NCBI RefSeq assembly: GCF_030812855.1
Contig: NZ_JAUSTK010000013.1
Span: 1 to 64,000, forward strand
Direction of reading: 5' to 3'
DNA: 64,000 nucleotides
Source: Paenibacillus wynnii
GTDB taxonomy: Bacteria; Bacillota; Bacilli; Paenibacillales; Paenibacillaceae
The first letter of the stretch is position 1, and every line of letters begins with the position of its first letter. Under the pieces are notes generated by a model. That model saw only the letters and a program-made list of their open reading frames with translations, did no database searches and was not told the origin of the DNA. Positions 1-7,905 of the stretch are shown in pieces. The position numbers and the translations under genes were made by a program.

Positions 1-1695
1 GGAAGTATTACACTTGAGCATCTAGCGGAAGAGACGAAGACTTCTGAATTGTTGCCGGATGGAAGTATTACCAGCAGTAAGCTGGCAGAAGGATCAGTCG
101 GATCATACCAACTTGCGAAGAGTAGCGTACTCGGAGACCATCTGGTATCTGATGTGATCGACAGCCGCCATATCAGTGCAGGAAGTATTACACTGGATCA
201 TTTAGCGGATGAAACGAAGTCTCCTAATCTGTTGAAGGATGGAAGTATTACTGGAAATAAGCTGGCAGAGGGGGCAGTTGGTTCACACCAAATTGCACAC
301 GGAAGTGTGTACGGAGACCACCTGGCATTGGAGACGGTCGATAGCCGCCATATCAGTGCAGGAAGTATTACACTGGATCATTTAGCGGAAGAGACTAGAT
401 CCTCTAAATTGTTAGCGGATGGCAGTATTACTGGAAATAAGCTGGCCGAAGGGGCAGTTGGCTCATTCCAGCTTGCACCTGCCAGTGTGTTTGGAGGTCA
501 TCTAGCGGCGGAGTCGGTAGACAGCCGCCACGTCCGTTCGGGTGGCATTAAGCTTAATCATCTGGCATCAGAGGTAAGGACACCTGATATACTACCGGAC
601 GGTAGTATTACCGGTAATAAGCTGGCGGAGGGAGCAATCGGCTCGTTCCAGCTTGCGCCGGGAAGTGTATATGGCGGCCATCTGGCATCTAAGGCTGTAG
701 GCAGCCGTCATATCAACACAGGAAGTATTACCTTTGAGCATCTTGCTGAAGATGCTAAGACCTCGGAACTGCTGCCGGATGGAAGTATCACCGGTTCGAA
801 GCTGGCGGAAGGATCTGTACATTCGGAGCATTTGCAGTCTGAGAGTGTCCAGGGCGAGCATTTAGCCGATGAATCCGTAGCAGGTCGTCATTTACAGCAT
901 GGAATTATTACTTTGGATCATCTTGCTGAAGATGCCAAGACCTCGGAACTGCTGCCTGATGGTAGTATTACCGGTTCAAAGCTGGCGGAAGGATCTGTAC
1001 ATTCGGAACATCTGCTGTCTGAGAGTGTCCAAAGTGAACATTTAGCCGATGAATCCGTAGCGGGCCATCATTTGCAGCATGGAATCATTACATTGGATCA
1101 TCTTGCAAAAGAGACCCGTACCTCTGAATTGTTACCGGAAGGCAGTATTACCAGCGATAAGCTGTCACCTGGAAGTGTACGAATGGAACATCTCTTTACA
1201 GGAGCGGTGGGAAACACAGAGCTTCAAGACGAAGCAGTAGATTCATCCAAAATTGCACCGTTCTCGATCCAATCCAAACATTTGGAGGAAGAGAGTGTGC
1301 AAAGCTTCCATATTGCTCCGGAAGCTGTATGCAAGGAGCATCTGGCACCCGGTTCAGTGGAGAGGGGACATCTAGCCTTTAGTCCGGTCCAAAGTGCCGG
1401 GAATAGAGAGGCGCTGCAGCAGTTCGGGATGATGGCATTTATGTTCAATGGTGATGAGGACAGCGTGGAAGTGACCGTAACGTTCGATGAAAGCTTCGGT
1501 CATACGGGTTATGTACTTGTTGCCATGACTAATCAACCTTTCTTCCATGCTTCATTAAAAAGCAGGGGCAACGCAGACGCCGTCATAGAGGTGGTAAGAT
1601 TACGTGAAACGCAGCATTTCTACGGTGTAATCTCATGGATTGCCATTGGAACCCCTCAATTTAAATTACCTGTAGATGATAGGGTGTTTGACTAG
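1..1695 (+). CDS. WIAG-tail-like repeat surface protein (5' end outside window)
   Basis: The frame is open from base 1, so the true start lies to the left; about 564 residues are visible. Residues 1 to ~400 are a 60-residue (180-nt) repeat, in register at nt 61, 241, 421, 601, 781, 961 and 1141, each built from ~20-residue sub-units of the type G-S-I-T-x-x-K-L-A-E-G and H-L-A-x-E-S-V. The last ~110 residues are non-repetitive and end in a segment with S-W-I-A-I-G-T-P, resembling the WIAG-tail domain of Paenibacillus repeat proteins (recalled, not searched). The regular hydrophobic spacing suggests an extended beta-solenoid or fibre. It is followed by a terminator and then a glycosyltransferase cluster, so I infer it is a glycosylated surface (possibly spore-surface) protein. 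Confidence 0.7.
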   Translation, partial: GSITLEHLAEETKTSELLPDGSITSSKLAEGSVGSYQLAKSSVLGDHLVSDVIDSRHISAGSITLDHLADETKSPNLLKDGSITGNKLAEGAVGSHQIAHGSVYGDHLALETVDSRHISAGSITLDHLAEETRSSKLLADGSITGNKLAEGAVGSFQLAPASVFGGHLAAESVDSRHVRSGGIKLNHLASEVRTPDILPDGSITGNKLAEGAIGSFQLAPGSVYGGHLASKAVGSRHINTGSITFEHLAEDAKTSELLPDGSITGSKLAEGSVHSEHLQSESVQGEHLADESVAGRHLQHGIITLDHLAEDAKTSELLPDGSITGSKLAEGSVHSEHLLSESVQSEHLADESVAGHHLQHGIITLDHLAKETRTSELLPEGSITSDKLSPGSVRMEHLFTGAVGNTELQDEAVDSSKIAPFSIQSKHLEEESVQSFHIAPEAVCKEHLAPGSVERGHLAFSPVQSAGNREALQQFGMMAFMFNGDEDSVEVTVTFDESFGHTGYVLVAMTNQPFFHASLKSRGNADAVIEVVRLRETQHFYGVISWIAIGTPQFKLPVDDRVFD

Positions 1696-1715
1696 ATCCA
1701 CATGAAAGTAGATTA

Positions 1716-1744
1716 AGCGCAGCCTGAGGCTGCGCTCTTTTTTT
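1716..1744 (+). terminator. Intrinsic terminator after the repeat protein
   Basis: A 9-bp perfect stem (AGCGCAGCC / GGCTGCGCT, loop TGA) is followed by a run of T. It separates the repeat-protein gene from the glycosyltransferase operon. Confidence 0.9.
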
Positions 1745-1866
1745 GCGAATACAGCCATTTGTCCCATTTTCTATGAGAAGGAGGCATTGGCCGTTACCCT
1801 GCTTGGCGGATTACATAAACTGTGGTGTACCCTCAGCCTGGGAAACACGCCCTGTAAGGAAGGTGG

Positions 1867-2709
1867 ATGAGCTTGAAAACAAAAAGATCTTTTGCCCGCC
1901 GCACGGGGCGGCCGCTTTCCCGTAAATCAAGGCGCCCCGCCCGTCCTGCGCGAGAAACCTCAGCACCGGTGAATCATCCTGAGCCCTTGGTGTCCGTCAT
2001 TATTCCGGCCATGAATGAAGCCCCAACCATAGCCAGAGCGATTGCCGGGGCAAGAGGTGTTCACCCTCGATGTGAGGTGATCGTAGTAGCTAACGGTTCT
2101 ATGGATGGGACAGTGGAAATTGCCCAATCCTGCGGAGCTCGGGTGATTTCCTATGCCGAACCGCTCGGACATGATGTGGGCCGCAGCATCGGGGCTGAAG
2201 TAGCAAAGGGTGAAATTCTGTTGTTTACCGATGGTGATCTTGTACTTTCCTCAACCCAGCTCCGCCCCTTTGTGGTGGCTGTGAGCGGCGGGGTAGATGT
2301 AGCCTTAAATAATTATTCCGGACCGGTCCATCGATCCCGTCCACATCCGGTTGTACTCTCCAAGCATGTGCTGAATATTATTCTTCAACGTCCCGATTTG
2401 AAGGGCTGCTCTATGACAGCTGTTCCGCATGCTTTAAGCCGAAAGGCAATTCAAGTTCTAGGGAGTGACTTGCTGTCCAGACCGCCTGTTGCCTATGTCC
2501 ATGCCGTCATGGAGGGGCTTCGGGTGGAACCTGTGCATATTGTTCCTGTAGGTAAAATAAATGCTGTCCGCCGAAAGAAGGGTGGAAGAGATCCCTTGCA
2601 GCAGCTTGTGATCGCTGACCATCTGGAGGCAATTGCTTTGTTGCTCAAAAGGCGGGGGAACCGGGCCGGTTTCACTGACGGAATCCGGCGCCGCGAGATG
2701 GTGAGGTGA
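1867..2709 (+). CDS. GT2-like glycosyltransferase with basic N-terminal tail
   Basis: 280 residues starting at ATG 1867 behind AAGGAAGGTGG. Residues 1-40 are rich in Arg, Lys, Ser and Pro. The GT-A fold follows: V-S-V-I-I-P-A-M-N-E near residue 42, then V-V-A-N-G-S-M-D-G-T, and a D-G-D metal-binding motif (T-D-G-D-L-V-L) near residue 120. It probably transfers a sugar from a nucleotide donor to a surface acceptor; donor and acceptor cannot be told from sequence. The next gene is a clear paralogue (shared G-H-D-V-G-R-x-I-G-A and S-x-T-A-V-P-H-A-L-S-R-K-A), so the pair arose by tandem duplication. The basic tail is unusual for a GT2 and recurs in other proteins of this locus. Confidence 0.85.
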   Translation: MSLKTKRSFARRTGRPLSRKSRRPARPARETSAPVNHPEPLVSVIIPAMNEAPTIARAIAGARGVHPRCEVIVVANGSMDGTVEIAQSCGARVISYAEPLGHDVGRSIGAEVAKGEILLFTDGDLVLSSTQLRPFVVAVSGGVDVALNNYSGPVHRSRPHPVVLSKHVLNIILQRPDLKGCSMTAVPHALSRKAIQVLGSDLLSRPPVAYVHAVMEGLRVEPVHIVPVGKINAVRRKKGGRDPLQQLVIADHLEAIALLLKRRGNRAGFTDGIRRREMVR

Positions 2710-2716
2710 TAATACG

Positions 2717-3619
2717 ATGAGTAACAGCTCCAAGCTTTTCAAGCCTAGAATCGGGAAGGGTTTCTCTAAATCCGGCAAGTCTGCAAAATCCTCTTCCTCT
2801 ACACCTCGTCGGTCGTCGCGAAAACCGAAGTCAGGTCGATCCCTTAGCTTGATTCCTGACTTTCGCAGCAGCTTATCCGTCATAATCTCGGCACGGGATG
2901 AAGAAGAGACGTTATTCCAGGTACTTAAGCAGGTAATGCGTCTCCGGCCGGTAGAAATAATTGTCGTACTCAACGGATGCAAGGATAGAAGCTTCCAACG
3001 TGCCAGATTGTGCAAACAGGCAGTGGTTGTCCATTGTCCGGAATCTGCAGGGCATGATGTAGGCCGGGCTATCGGTGCGAAGCTGAGCCGCGGTGATATT
3101 CTGCTTTTTCTCGATGGTGATATGGTAATTCCTGCTCCTCAACTGATTTCGTTTCCGGCGGCGATAGATGGGGGAGGAGATGTAGCGCTTAATGATATAG
3201 ATCCACTGCTCCCAAATTTCGCTCAGTGGGACGAAGTAACACGCTGCAAGCTGTTTTTAAATTCGGTTCTTGGGCGGACAGATTTGGGCACGAGTTCTAT
3301 AACTGCAGTTCCGCATGCTCTTTCACGGAAGGCGGTGGAGACGATTGGCTGTCAGCATCTGATGGTTCCTCCGAAAGCTCATGCCGTTGCTATTATGGAA
3401 AAGTTAAAAGTGGAAAAAGCAGGCACTGTGAATGTGATAACCCATAATCGGCAGCGTAAAGCCAATACAGGTGAAGGTAATGCTATGGCGAAGCTGATAT
3501 CCGGTGATCATGCCGAAGCTCTTCACGAGCTGCTGGCGCGCGGAGGAAGCAAGGGGTTTGAGGGGAGCAACGGCGCTGAGAGCCGCCGGCAAACGGCATT
3601 ATGGAGGAATGGCATATGA
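2717..3619 (+). CDS. GT2-like glycosyltransferase, paralogue of the preceding gene
   Basis: 300 residues, ATG 2717, seven bases after the previous stop, so co-transcribed. The N-terminal ~45 residues are Ser/Lys/Arg-rich. The catalytic part has L-S-V-I-I-S-A-R-D-E-E-E, V-V-L-N-G-C-K-D, G-H-D-V-G-R-A-I-G-A and the D-x-D motif L-D-G-D-M-V-I. It is the same domain plan as the upstream gene, with diverged sequence, so the two may act on different acceptors or donors. The stop codon overlaps the next start (ATGA), which points to translational coupling. Confidence 0.85.
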   Translation: MSNSSKLFKPRIGKGFSKSGKSAKSSSSTPRRSSRKPKSGRSLSLIPDFRSSLSVIISARDEEETLFQVLKQVMRLRPVEIIVVLNGCKDRSFQRARLCKQAVVVHCPESAGHDVGRAIGAKLSRGDILLFLDGDMVIPAPQLISFPAAIDGGGDVALNDIDPLLPNFAQWDEVTRCKLFLNSVLGRTDLGTSSITAVPHALSRKAVETIGCQHLMVPPKAHAVAIMEKLKVEKAGTVNVITHNRQRKANTGEGNAMAKLISGDHAEALHELLARGGSKGFEGSNGAESRRQTALWRNGI

Positions 3620-4353
3620 CGATGACCAGCATCATTATCCCAAACTATAATGGTCTTCATCAGCTTCGGGCTTGTGTGGATTCAATCAGAGAATATACAG
3701 CAAGTCCTTATGAGATCATTGTTGTAGATAACGGTTCGGAGGATGGAACAACTGCTTATTGCCGCTCTGAAAAAATAACCTTCATCTCTTTGCCAGCCAA
3801 TGCCGGTTTCCCGGTAGCCTGTAATATGGGACTGCAGTTAGCTTGCGGAGACGAGTTGCTGCTCCTGAATAATGATGTTATTGTTTCCCGGGAGTGGTTG
3901 ACCAATCTAAAACGGGCCTTGTATAGCGCTCCTGATGTCGGCATTGTTGGGCCCATCACCAATTATGCCAGTGGAAGACAGCAGGTGAAAACCTACTATG
4001 AGGATATCCCGGCTTTTCATAAAACTACGGAAACGGCCAATGTTCCCGACCCTTCCAAATGGAGAGAGACTCACAGGCTTGTGGGGATGTGTTTTCTCTT
4101 CAAGCGAGAAGTGTTAGATGTTGTAGGCTTGCTTGACGAACGATTCTCTCCCGGGCATTACGAGGATGATGATTATTGCTTCCGGGCCCGTTTGTTCGGA
4201 TATCGGCTGCTTATTGCCGGCGATGCTCTGGTACACCATGAAGGAAGTGTGAGCTTCAAGCAGGTATACAATGGAGGATGGCAAGAGTTGGTTGAGCGGA
4301 ATCGCAAGCTTTATATAGATAAATGGAATACCGATCCTGCAGCTTTTATATAG
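3616..4353 (+). CDS. GT2 glycosyltransferase, rhamnosyltransferase-like
   Basis: I take ATG 3616, not 3601: GGAGG lies eight bases before it, and it overlaps the upstream stop as ATGA. 245 residues. Motifs: S-I-I-I-P-N-Y-N-G at the N-terminus, V-V-D-N-G-S-E-D-G-T, L-L-N-N-D-V-I-V (D-x-D equivalent N-N-D), and a C-terminal E-D-D-D-Y-C-F-R-A-R with V-H-H-E-G-S. This set is typical of the WbbL/rhamnosyltransferase branch of GT2 enzymes. Third gene of a tightly packed operon. Specificity for rhamnose is only suggested by family resemblance and by the RmlC-like gene at 26.5 kb. Confidence 0.88.
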   Translation: MTMTSIIIPNYNGLHQLRACVDSIREYTASPYEIIVVDNGSEDGTTAYCRSEKITFISLPANAGFPVACNMGLQLACGDELLLLNNDVIVSREWLTNLKRALYSAPDVGIVGPITNYASGRQQVKTYYEDIPAFHKTTETANVPDPSKWRETHRLVGMCFLFKREVLDVVGLLDERFSPGHYEDDDYCFRARLFGYRLLIAGDALVHHEGSVSFKQVYNGGWQELVERNRKLYIDKWNTDPAAFI

Positions 4354-4468
4354 CTTGGAATTAATAACCCTCAGGCGGGTGGTGCAGGAGTTTGTGTTAG
4401 AAGTCAGTTTTTGCTAAGGCAATGTGGTGGGAGCCCTAGGTTCCACAAAATGTTGAGGAGGAAAGGTA

Positions 4469-5200
4469 GTGAAAGGAGTCATACTGGCGGGCGGAACAGG
4501 ATCTAGACTTTATCCGCTGACCCGGCTTATGAACAAGCATTTGCTTCCGGTCGGCAAATATCCAATGGTGTGCTACGGTATTGACCGGCTGCGCCGGTGT
4601 GGTATAACCGATATTCTTCTCGTAATCAGCAAGCAGTCAGCCGGGCTGTATCTGGATTTTTTGGGAAGTGGTGCTGCATTCGGTGTAACGCTTACTTACA
4701 AAATCCAGGAGGCAGCCGGCGGGATTGCGGAGGCACTGGAATTGGCAAAAGGATTTGTACCCCAGGGTGAACGTTTCCTGGTGCTGCTGGGAGATAACCT
4801 TTTTCTCGATGATCTAACGCTTTATGTCGAGAGCTACCTCCGTCAGCCTGCGGGTACGGCCAAGGTGCTGCTCAAACCGGTTGATGACGCACGTCGATAC
4901 GGTGTCCCAGTGTTCGATAGTCAAGATTCTGCTTGGATCGCCTACATTGAAGAAAAACCGCAGCATCCGAAGACGGGGTATTGTGTGACTGGCATTTATA
5001 TGTACGACGAGGCTGTGTTTGACATTATTAAAAGGGTGTCTCCTTCCAAAAGAGGAGAGCTGGAAATTACAGATGTGAATAATATTTATGCCGCAGACCG
5101 CAAGCTCAGCTATGATATCTTAAAAGAGTGGTGGAGCGATGCGGGAACGTTTCAGTCTCTGCGTGAGGCTGGGGAGAAATTGAGAGATGCGCTGCCTTAA
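4469..5200 (+). CDS. Short RmlA-like sugar-1-phosphate nucleotidyltransferase
   Basis: 243 residues starting at GTG 4469 behind GAGGAGGAAAGG. The N-terminal G-V-I-L-A-G-G-T-G-S-R-L-Y-P-L-T is the nucleotide-binding signature of glucose-1-phosphate thymidylyltransferases; K-H-L-L-P-V-G-K-Y-P, L-L-G-D-N-L-F and I-E-E-K-P-Q-H-P-K also match. It should form an NDP-sugar from a sugar-1-phosphate and an NTP, feeding the neighbouring glycosyltransferases. It is ~50 residues shorter than classical RmlA and lacks the C-terminal helices. A longer homologue with extra C-terminal repeats sits at 25.4 kb. Confidence 0.85.
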   Translation: MKGVILAGGTGSRLYPLTRLMNKHLLPVGKYPMVCYGIDRLRRCGITDILLVISKQSAGLYLDFLGSGAAFGVTLTYKIQEAAGGIAEALELAKGFVPQGERFLVLLGDNLFLDDLTLYVESYLRQPAGTAKVLLKPVDDARRYGVPVFDSQDSAWIAYIEEKPQHPKTGYCVTGIYMYDEAVFDIIKRVSPSKRGELEITDVNNIYAADRKLSYDILKEWWSDAGTFQSLREAGEKLRDALP

Positions 5201-5209
5201 GTGCGGCGT

Positions 5210-5461
5210 ATTTTTTATTGTGAATTTCTTACACCTTCGATATCGCCCTTTTCAATTTTCCACCAAATAAGATCATCTGTATCCTGATATATTATCCTTT
5301 TCGGTATCGGCAAGTACATATAGGGATCCAGGCTGGTTAAAGATCCATTGAGTCATTGCCTGAAGCGCCTCTGTAGCATAACCTTGTCCTCTATATTTTT
5401 TAACTATCATGTAGCCTAAAATTCCTTTCTTTTGAAATTTTGCGTATTTGATCTCCAGCAC
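5210..5461 (-). pseudogene. Remnant of a GNAT acetyltransferase
   Basis: On the minus strand, 5461 down to 5273 reads a stretch containing G-Y-M-I-V-K-K-Y-R-G-Q-G-Y-A-T-E-A-L, the acetyl-CoA-binding signature of GNAT enzymes, followed by T-E-K-D-N-I-S-G-Y-R and a stop. Past that point the same strand, in other frames, still resembles a GNAT end (D-L-I-W-W-K-I-E-K). There is no N-terminal half: at ~5461 the sequence switches abruptly into the neighbouring + strand gene. I read this as a truncated, frame-damaged fragment left by insertion or rearrangement. Confidence 0.55.
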
Positions 5462-5513
5462 CGTACAGGCTTATGCCGCATATGCTGTAGCAGGGCGTTT
5501 GAGCAAAGGAGAC

Positions 5514-5807
5514 ATGAAGGTGCAGAATAAAATTACAAAAGTACTGCAGCACATGGCCCATACGCACGAGCAAATGGCAAGAATTCTGGATGCCGAACGC
5601 CACGTGGCTGTCCGGATGTCTCAAATTGTTCACGATCTGCCGGATGCGGACCCGGATTTGGGCGATACCAGCGGTTTGATCGAAAGCTCGGGTCAGGTTA
5701 ACAAAAGTATTATTGCTTACTTGAACGCACTTGCCGATTTGGAAGAAGCTATGGCCGAAGGGGTCGGCAGAGTCATCAAGGAATTAAATGGCCAGGAAGA
5801 AGAGTAA
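5514..5807 (+). CDS. Small helical protein of the glycan locus
   Basis: 97 residues if it starts at ATG 5514; the AAAGGAG before it is rather close. The frame is open back to ~5449 and the extra residues (A-Y-A-A-Y-A-V-A-G-R-L-S-K-G-D) look protein-like, so the original gene may have been longer and lost its start when the GNAT fragment arrived. The protein is predicted almost entirely helical, with H-T-H-E-Q-M-A-R-I-L-D-A-E-R and an acidic C-terminus. It is followed by two more small helical proteins of similar build. No function recognised; co-location suggests a structural or accessory role in spore-surface assembly. Confidence 0.55.
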   Translation: MKVQNKITKVLQHMAHTHEQMARILDAERHVAVRMSQIVHDLPDADPDLGDTSGLIESSGQVNKSIIAYLNALADLEEAMAEGVGRVIKELNGQEEE

Positions 5808-5831
5808 AGCTTAAGGAGCAGGAGGTGGATG

Positions 5832-6173
5832 ATGAGCAGAGAAAAGGCTTATCTGCAAATGCTGGATTCGACCGCCACCATCCAGTGGAACATCGCAATG
5901 ATTCTGGAGGCCAAGGCGGTGGAGGCAGAGAAGGTAAAGCAGTGGACACAGCATCATATCCATGCCAAAGCGTTCGCCAGTCACGAAGAGCAACTGAAGG
6001 AGTCCCTTTCCATACATGAACAAATCGTAGAACTGATGGAGGGACTGACCAAGCTGGAAAACGGATTGTACAGTAATTTAAAAGCTGTGCTTGGCAGCGG
6101 TGAAGAAGAGGGAGGCGGGGAAGGCTTTGGCGGAATGGCTGACGGGTTAGGATTCGGAGAGGAAAGCAAATGA
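5832..6173 (+). CDS. Small helical protein with Gly/Glu-rich C-terminus
   Basis: The second of two adjacent ATGs (5829 and 5832) has better spacing from GGAGG at 5821. About 113 residues: a helical body (residues 1-85, W-N-I-A-M-I-L-E-A-K-A-V-E-A-E-K) and a low-complexity tail rich in Gly and Glu ending G-F-G-G-M-A-D-G-L-G-F-G-E-E. It resembles its two neighbours in size and helical pattern, and the last base pairs overlap the next start (ATGA). No known family recognised. Confidence 0.6.
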   Translation: MSREKAYLQMLDSTATIQWNIAMILEAKAVEAEKVKQWTQHHIHAKAFASHEEQLKESLSIHEQIVELMEGLTKLENGLYSNLKAVLGSGEEEGGGEGFGGMADGLGFGEESK

Positions 6174-6472
6174 GCCCCTCGAATCTTTCGGAACGAGCCG
6201 TCAAGCTGGAGATGATCCGCTCCATTGCTCGTAGTCAAGCGGCCTTAGCTACCATTCTGGAGAGTATCGCTGAATTAACAGGACATTCTGAGCTGACTGC
6301 CCGTAAGTTATGTGACAATGTAAGGGTATTAAGTCAATACCAGAGCGCGATGTGCCGGATGATGTCCGGTATTTCACTTCACCGGCATAAGACAGGAACT
6401 CCGGCTGCACCCTGGCTGAGCAAAACTTGCGTCGGTGAAAGCCGTAAGAGTCATGGAGTACAGGAGGAGTAG
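6170..6472 (+). CDS. Small helical protein, third of the trio
   Basis: 100 residues from ATG 6170, overlapping the upstream stop by four bases, so probably translationally coupled. The helical core contains I-A-R-S-Q-A-A-L-A-T-I-L-E-S-I-A-E-L, matching the pattern of the two preceding proteins (A-x-I-L-E/D motif), which suggests a small paralogous family. Function unknown. The stop is followed after four bases by the next gene, so all four small genes form one transcription unit. Confidence 0.6.
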   Translation: MSPSNLSERAVKLEMIRSIARSQAALATILESIAELTGHSELTARKLCDNVRVLSQYQSAMCRMMSGISLHRHKTGTPAAPWLSKTCVGESRKSHGVQEE

Positions 6473-6476
6473 AGCG

Positions 6477-6899
6477 ATGAAGAGAAAGAAGAGCCGTAGA
6501 GTGCTGCGCTTAGGGAAACCCTCGCGAAAAAGAATACTTTTACTCTCGCGGAAAGCCAGGGTTCGCAGAGGCCTTGTTCGTAAAATCCGCAAAGGACTTA
6601 CTCGGAAGGTAGTTCGATATGGGAAAAGCAAGAAAGGGATCCTGCTGCGCCGAAAGAGAAGAATTCGCCGCCGGACTGTCCGAAGAGCACAAGTGCTTCA
6701 TCCAGGTGTTAATGTAACACCGGGAGCCGGCTCTCTACCGGCGGCTGAGGTTGTAGCGCTCCCCCCGGATCTCGGCGTCCCGCCAGAAACACCGCCGGCA
6801 GACGCCTTTCAGCAGGGATACACCGAAGCATACAACGTGGGATTCGATGCGGGTTTCGCCAAGGGCTTCGAGGACGGGCATAAACTGGAGTTTGGCTGA
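6477..6899 (+). CDS. Arg/Lys-rich basic protein with C-terminal G-Y-x-x-G-F motif
   Basis: 140 residues from ATG 6477, nine bases after AGGAGG; longer starts (6435) have no ribosome-binding site. Residues 1-75 are extremely basic (R-K-K-R-x-R-R type stretches). Residues ~80-115 are Pro/Ala-rich, and the end carries G-Y-T-E-A-Y-N-V-G-F-D-A-G-F and F-E-D-G-H. The same Tyr/Phe-Gly spaced motif occurs at the N-termini of the two CgeB-like glycosyltransferases at 15.0 and 16.1 kb, hinting at a shared docking function. Not a family I recognise; the charge suggests binding to acidic polymers or the spore surface (inference). Confidence 0.65.
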   Translation: MKRKKSRRVLRLGKPSRKRILLLSRKARVRRGLVRKIRKGLTRKVVRYGKSKKGILLRRKRRIRRRTVRRAQVLHPGVNVTPGAGSLPAAEVVALPPDLGVPPETPPADAFQQGYTEAYNVGFDAGFAKGFEDGHKLEFG

Positions 6900-6948
6900 G
6901 GCAGCAGGCATCCCAAAATAGCGTAGATGACAATGTATAATAGGTAAC

Positions 6949-6993
6949 GAGAGAGTGTCTCAGTCTTATTAAGAATGAGGTCGCTCTCTTTTG
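6949..6993 (+). terminator. Probable terminator after the small-protein operon
   Basis: An imperfect hairpin brings GAGAGTG-type sequence and CGCTCTC together and is followed by TTTTG. It lies in the gap before the GNAT gene. Confidence 0.5.
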
Positions 6994-7100
6994 TATGGAT
7001 AAAATAAAGGTTGTATTTCTGCTTTTACCTGTAAATATGATAGACTTCTTTACAGAATGATAGGGGTTCAAAATACTATAGACGAAAGCAGGTGCACAGG

Positions 7101-7610
7101 GTGACAAGTGCTATTCGAGCAGGGCGCCAGGATGAGATTGAACAGATTATGGAACTGATTACCCGGTGCGTCCAAGTGATGCAGAACAGTGGAAGTGATC
7201 AGTGGGACGAAAGCTACCCCAATAGGGAAGTGATCAAGGAGGATCTGGAGCATGGCACATTGTATGTATGTGAGGTAGAAGGTGCCATTGCAGGAATTAT
7301 CGTGTTGGATGAGAATCAGGCAGAAGAATATTCGGCCATCCACTGGGTACAGAATCAAGGCCCTCATCTAAGCATGCATAGGCTGGCTGTGCATCCGGAG
7401 GTTCAAGGAAAGGGAATTGCTCGCAGACTGATTGCTTTTGCGGAAGATCATGCCCTACGTAGCGGTTATACCAGCATCCGTCTGGATACCTATGCTAAGA
7501 ATGCTTCTGCTCTGAAGCTGTATAATAGTTTGGAATATGATCTTAGGGGTGAAGTGAACTTTCCGGGAAGAATAGCAAGCTTTCCGGTGTTTGAGAAAGT
7601 ATTTGTTTAG
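7101..7610 (+). CDS. GNAT family N-acetyltransferase
   Basis: About 169 residues. GTG 7101 has GCAGGTG at good spacing; GTG 7092 is an alternative. The acetyl-CoA-binding signature is clear: M-H-R-L-A-V-H-P-E-V-Q-G-K-G-I-A-R-R-L-I near residues 90-110, followed by A-L-K-L-Y-N-S-L-E-Y-D-L-R-G-E-V in the typical C-terminal position. It transfers an acetyl group from acetyl-CoA to an unknown amine. It stands alone between terminators, so the surrounding genes say nothing about its substrate. Confidence 0.88.
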   Translation: MTSAIRAGRQDEIEQIMELITRCVQVMQNSGSDQWDESYPNREVIKEDLEHGTLYVCEVEGAIAGIIVLDENQAEEYSAIHWVQNQGPHLSMHRLAVHPEVQGKGIARRLIAFAEDHALRSGYTSIRLDTYAKNASALKLYNSLEYDLRGEVNFPGRIASFPVFEKVFV

Positions 7611-7770
7611 GTAGAAAAGTCCGATGGATAGAAATTAATATAGTTGTGTGATTATACATTACATATGGGAGTCGGGATACAGACAAAAAGACGTATTTAT
7701 ACTCTTAAAATGTGAAGTTGTGTTATTATATCTAACTATGATTGACAAGTAAGTTGTCCTTAGATTAAAA

Positions 7771-7807
7771 TTGGACTATTCAATCGAAAATTGAATAGTC
7801 CTTTTTT
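7771..7807 (+). terminator. Strong intrinsic terminator, immediately before a riboswitch
   Basis: A perfect 12-bp stem (GGACTATTCAAT ... ATTGAATAGTCC) with a short loop runs into six T. The T run overlaps the first pairing strand of the riboswitch that follows, so the two elements are fused; see findings. Confidence 0.85.
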
Positions 7808-7871
7808 CGTATATCCTTAATAATTGGTTTAAGGGTCTCTACCGGAAACCGTAAATTTCTGGCTACGAAAA
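7804..7871 (+). promoter_or_regulatory. Guanine-type purine riboswitch aptamer
   Basis: All parts of the purine aptamer are present in order. P1 is TTTTCGTA (7804-7811) pairing with TACGAAAA (7864-7871). P2 is CCTTAA/TTAAGG around a T-x-x-T-T-G-G loop. J2/3 is TCTCTACC. P3 is CCGGAAA/TTTCTGG closing the conserved CCGTAAA loop, with J3/1 reading GGCTA. The residue equivalent to B. subtilis xpt C74 is C, which indicates guanine rather than adenine binding. Two core-region bases differ from xpt: C at the U48 equivalent and G at the A73 equivalent. The downstream gene is a purine-deaminase-like amidohydrolase. Confidence 0.85.
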
Positions 7872-7901
7872 TATGCTCAGGCATATTTTTGTGGCCTTTT
7901 T
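7868..7901 (+). terminator. Riboswitch expression-platform terminator
   Basis: AAAATATGC pairs with GCATATTTT around TCAG and is followed by T-rich sequence. It overlaps the 3' strand of aptamer stem P1 by four bases, as expected for a ligand-dependent switch. Confidence 0.7.
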
Positions 7902-7905
7902 GCAC

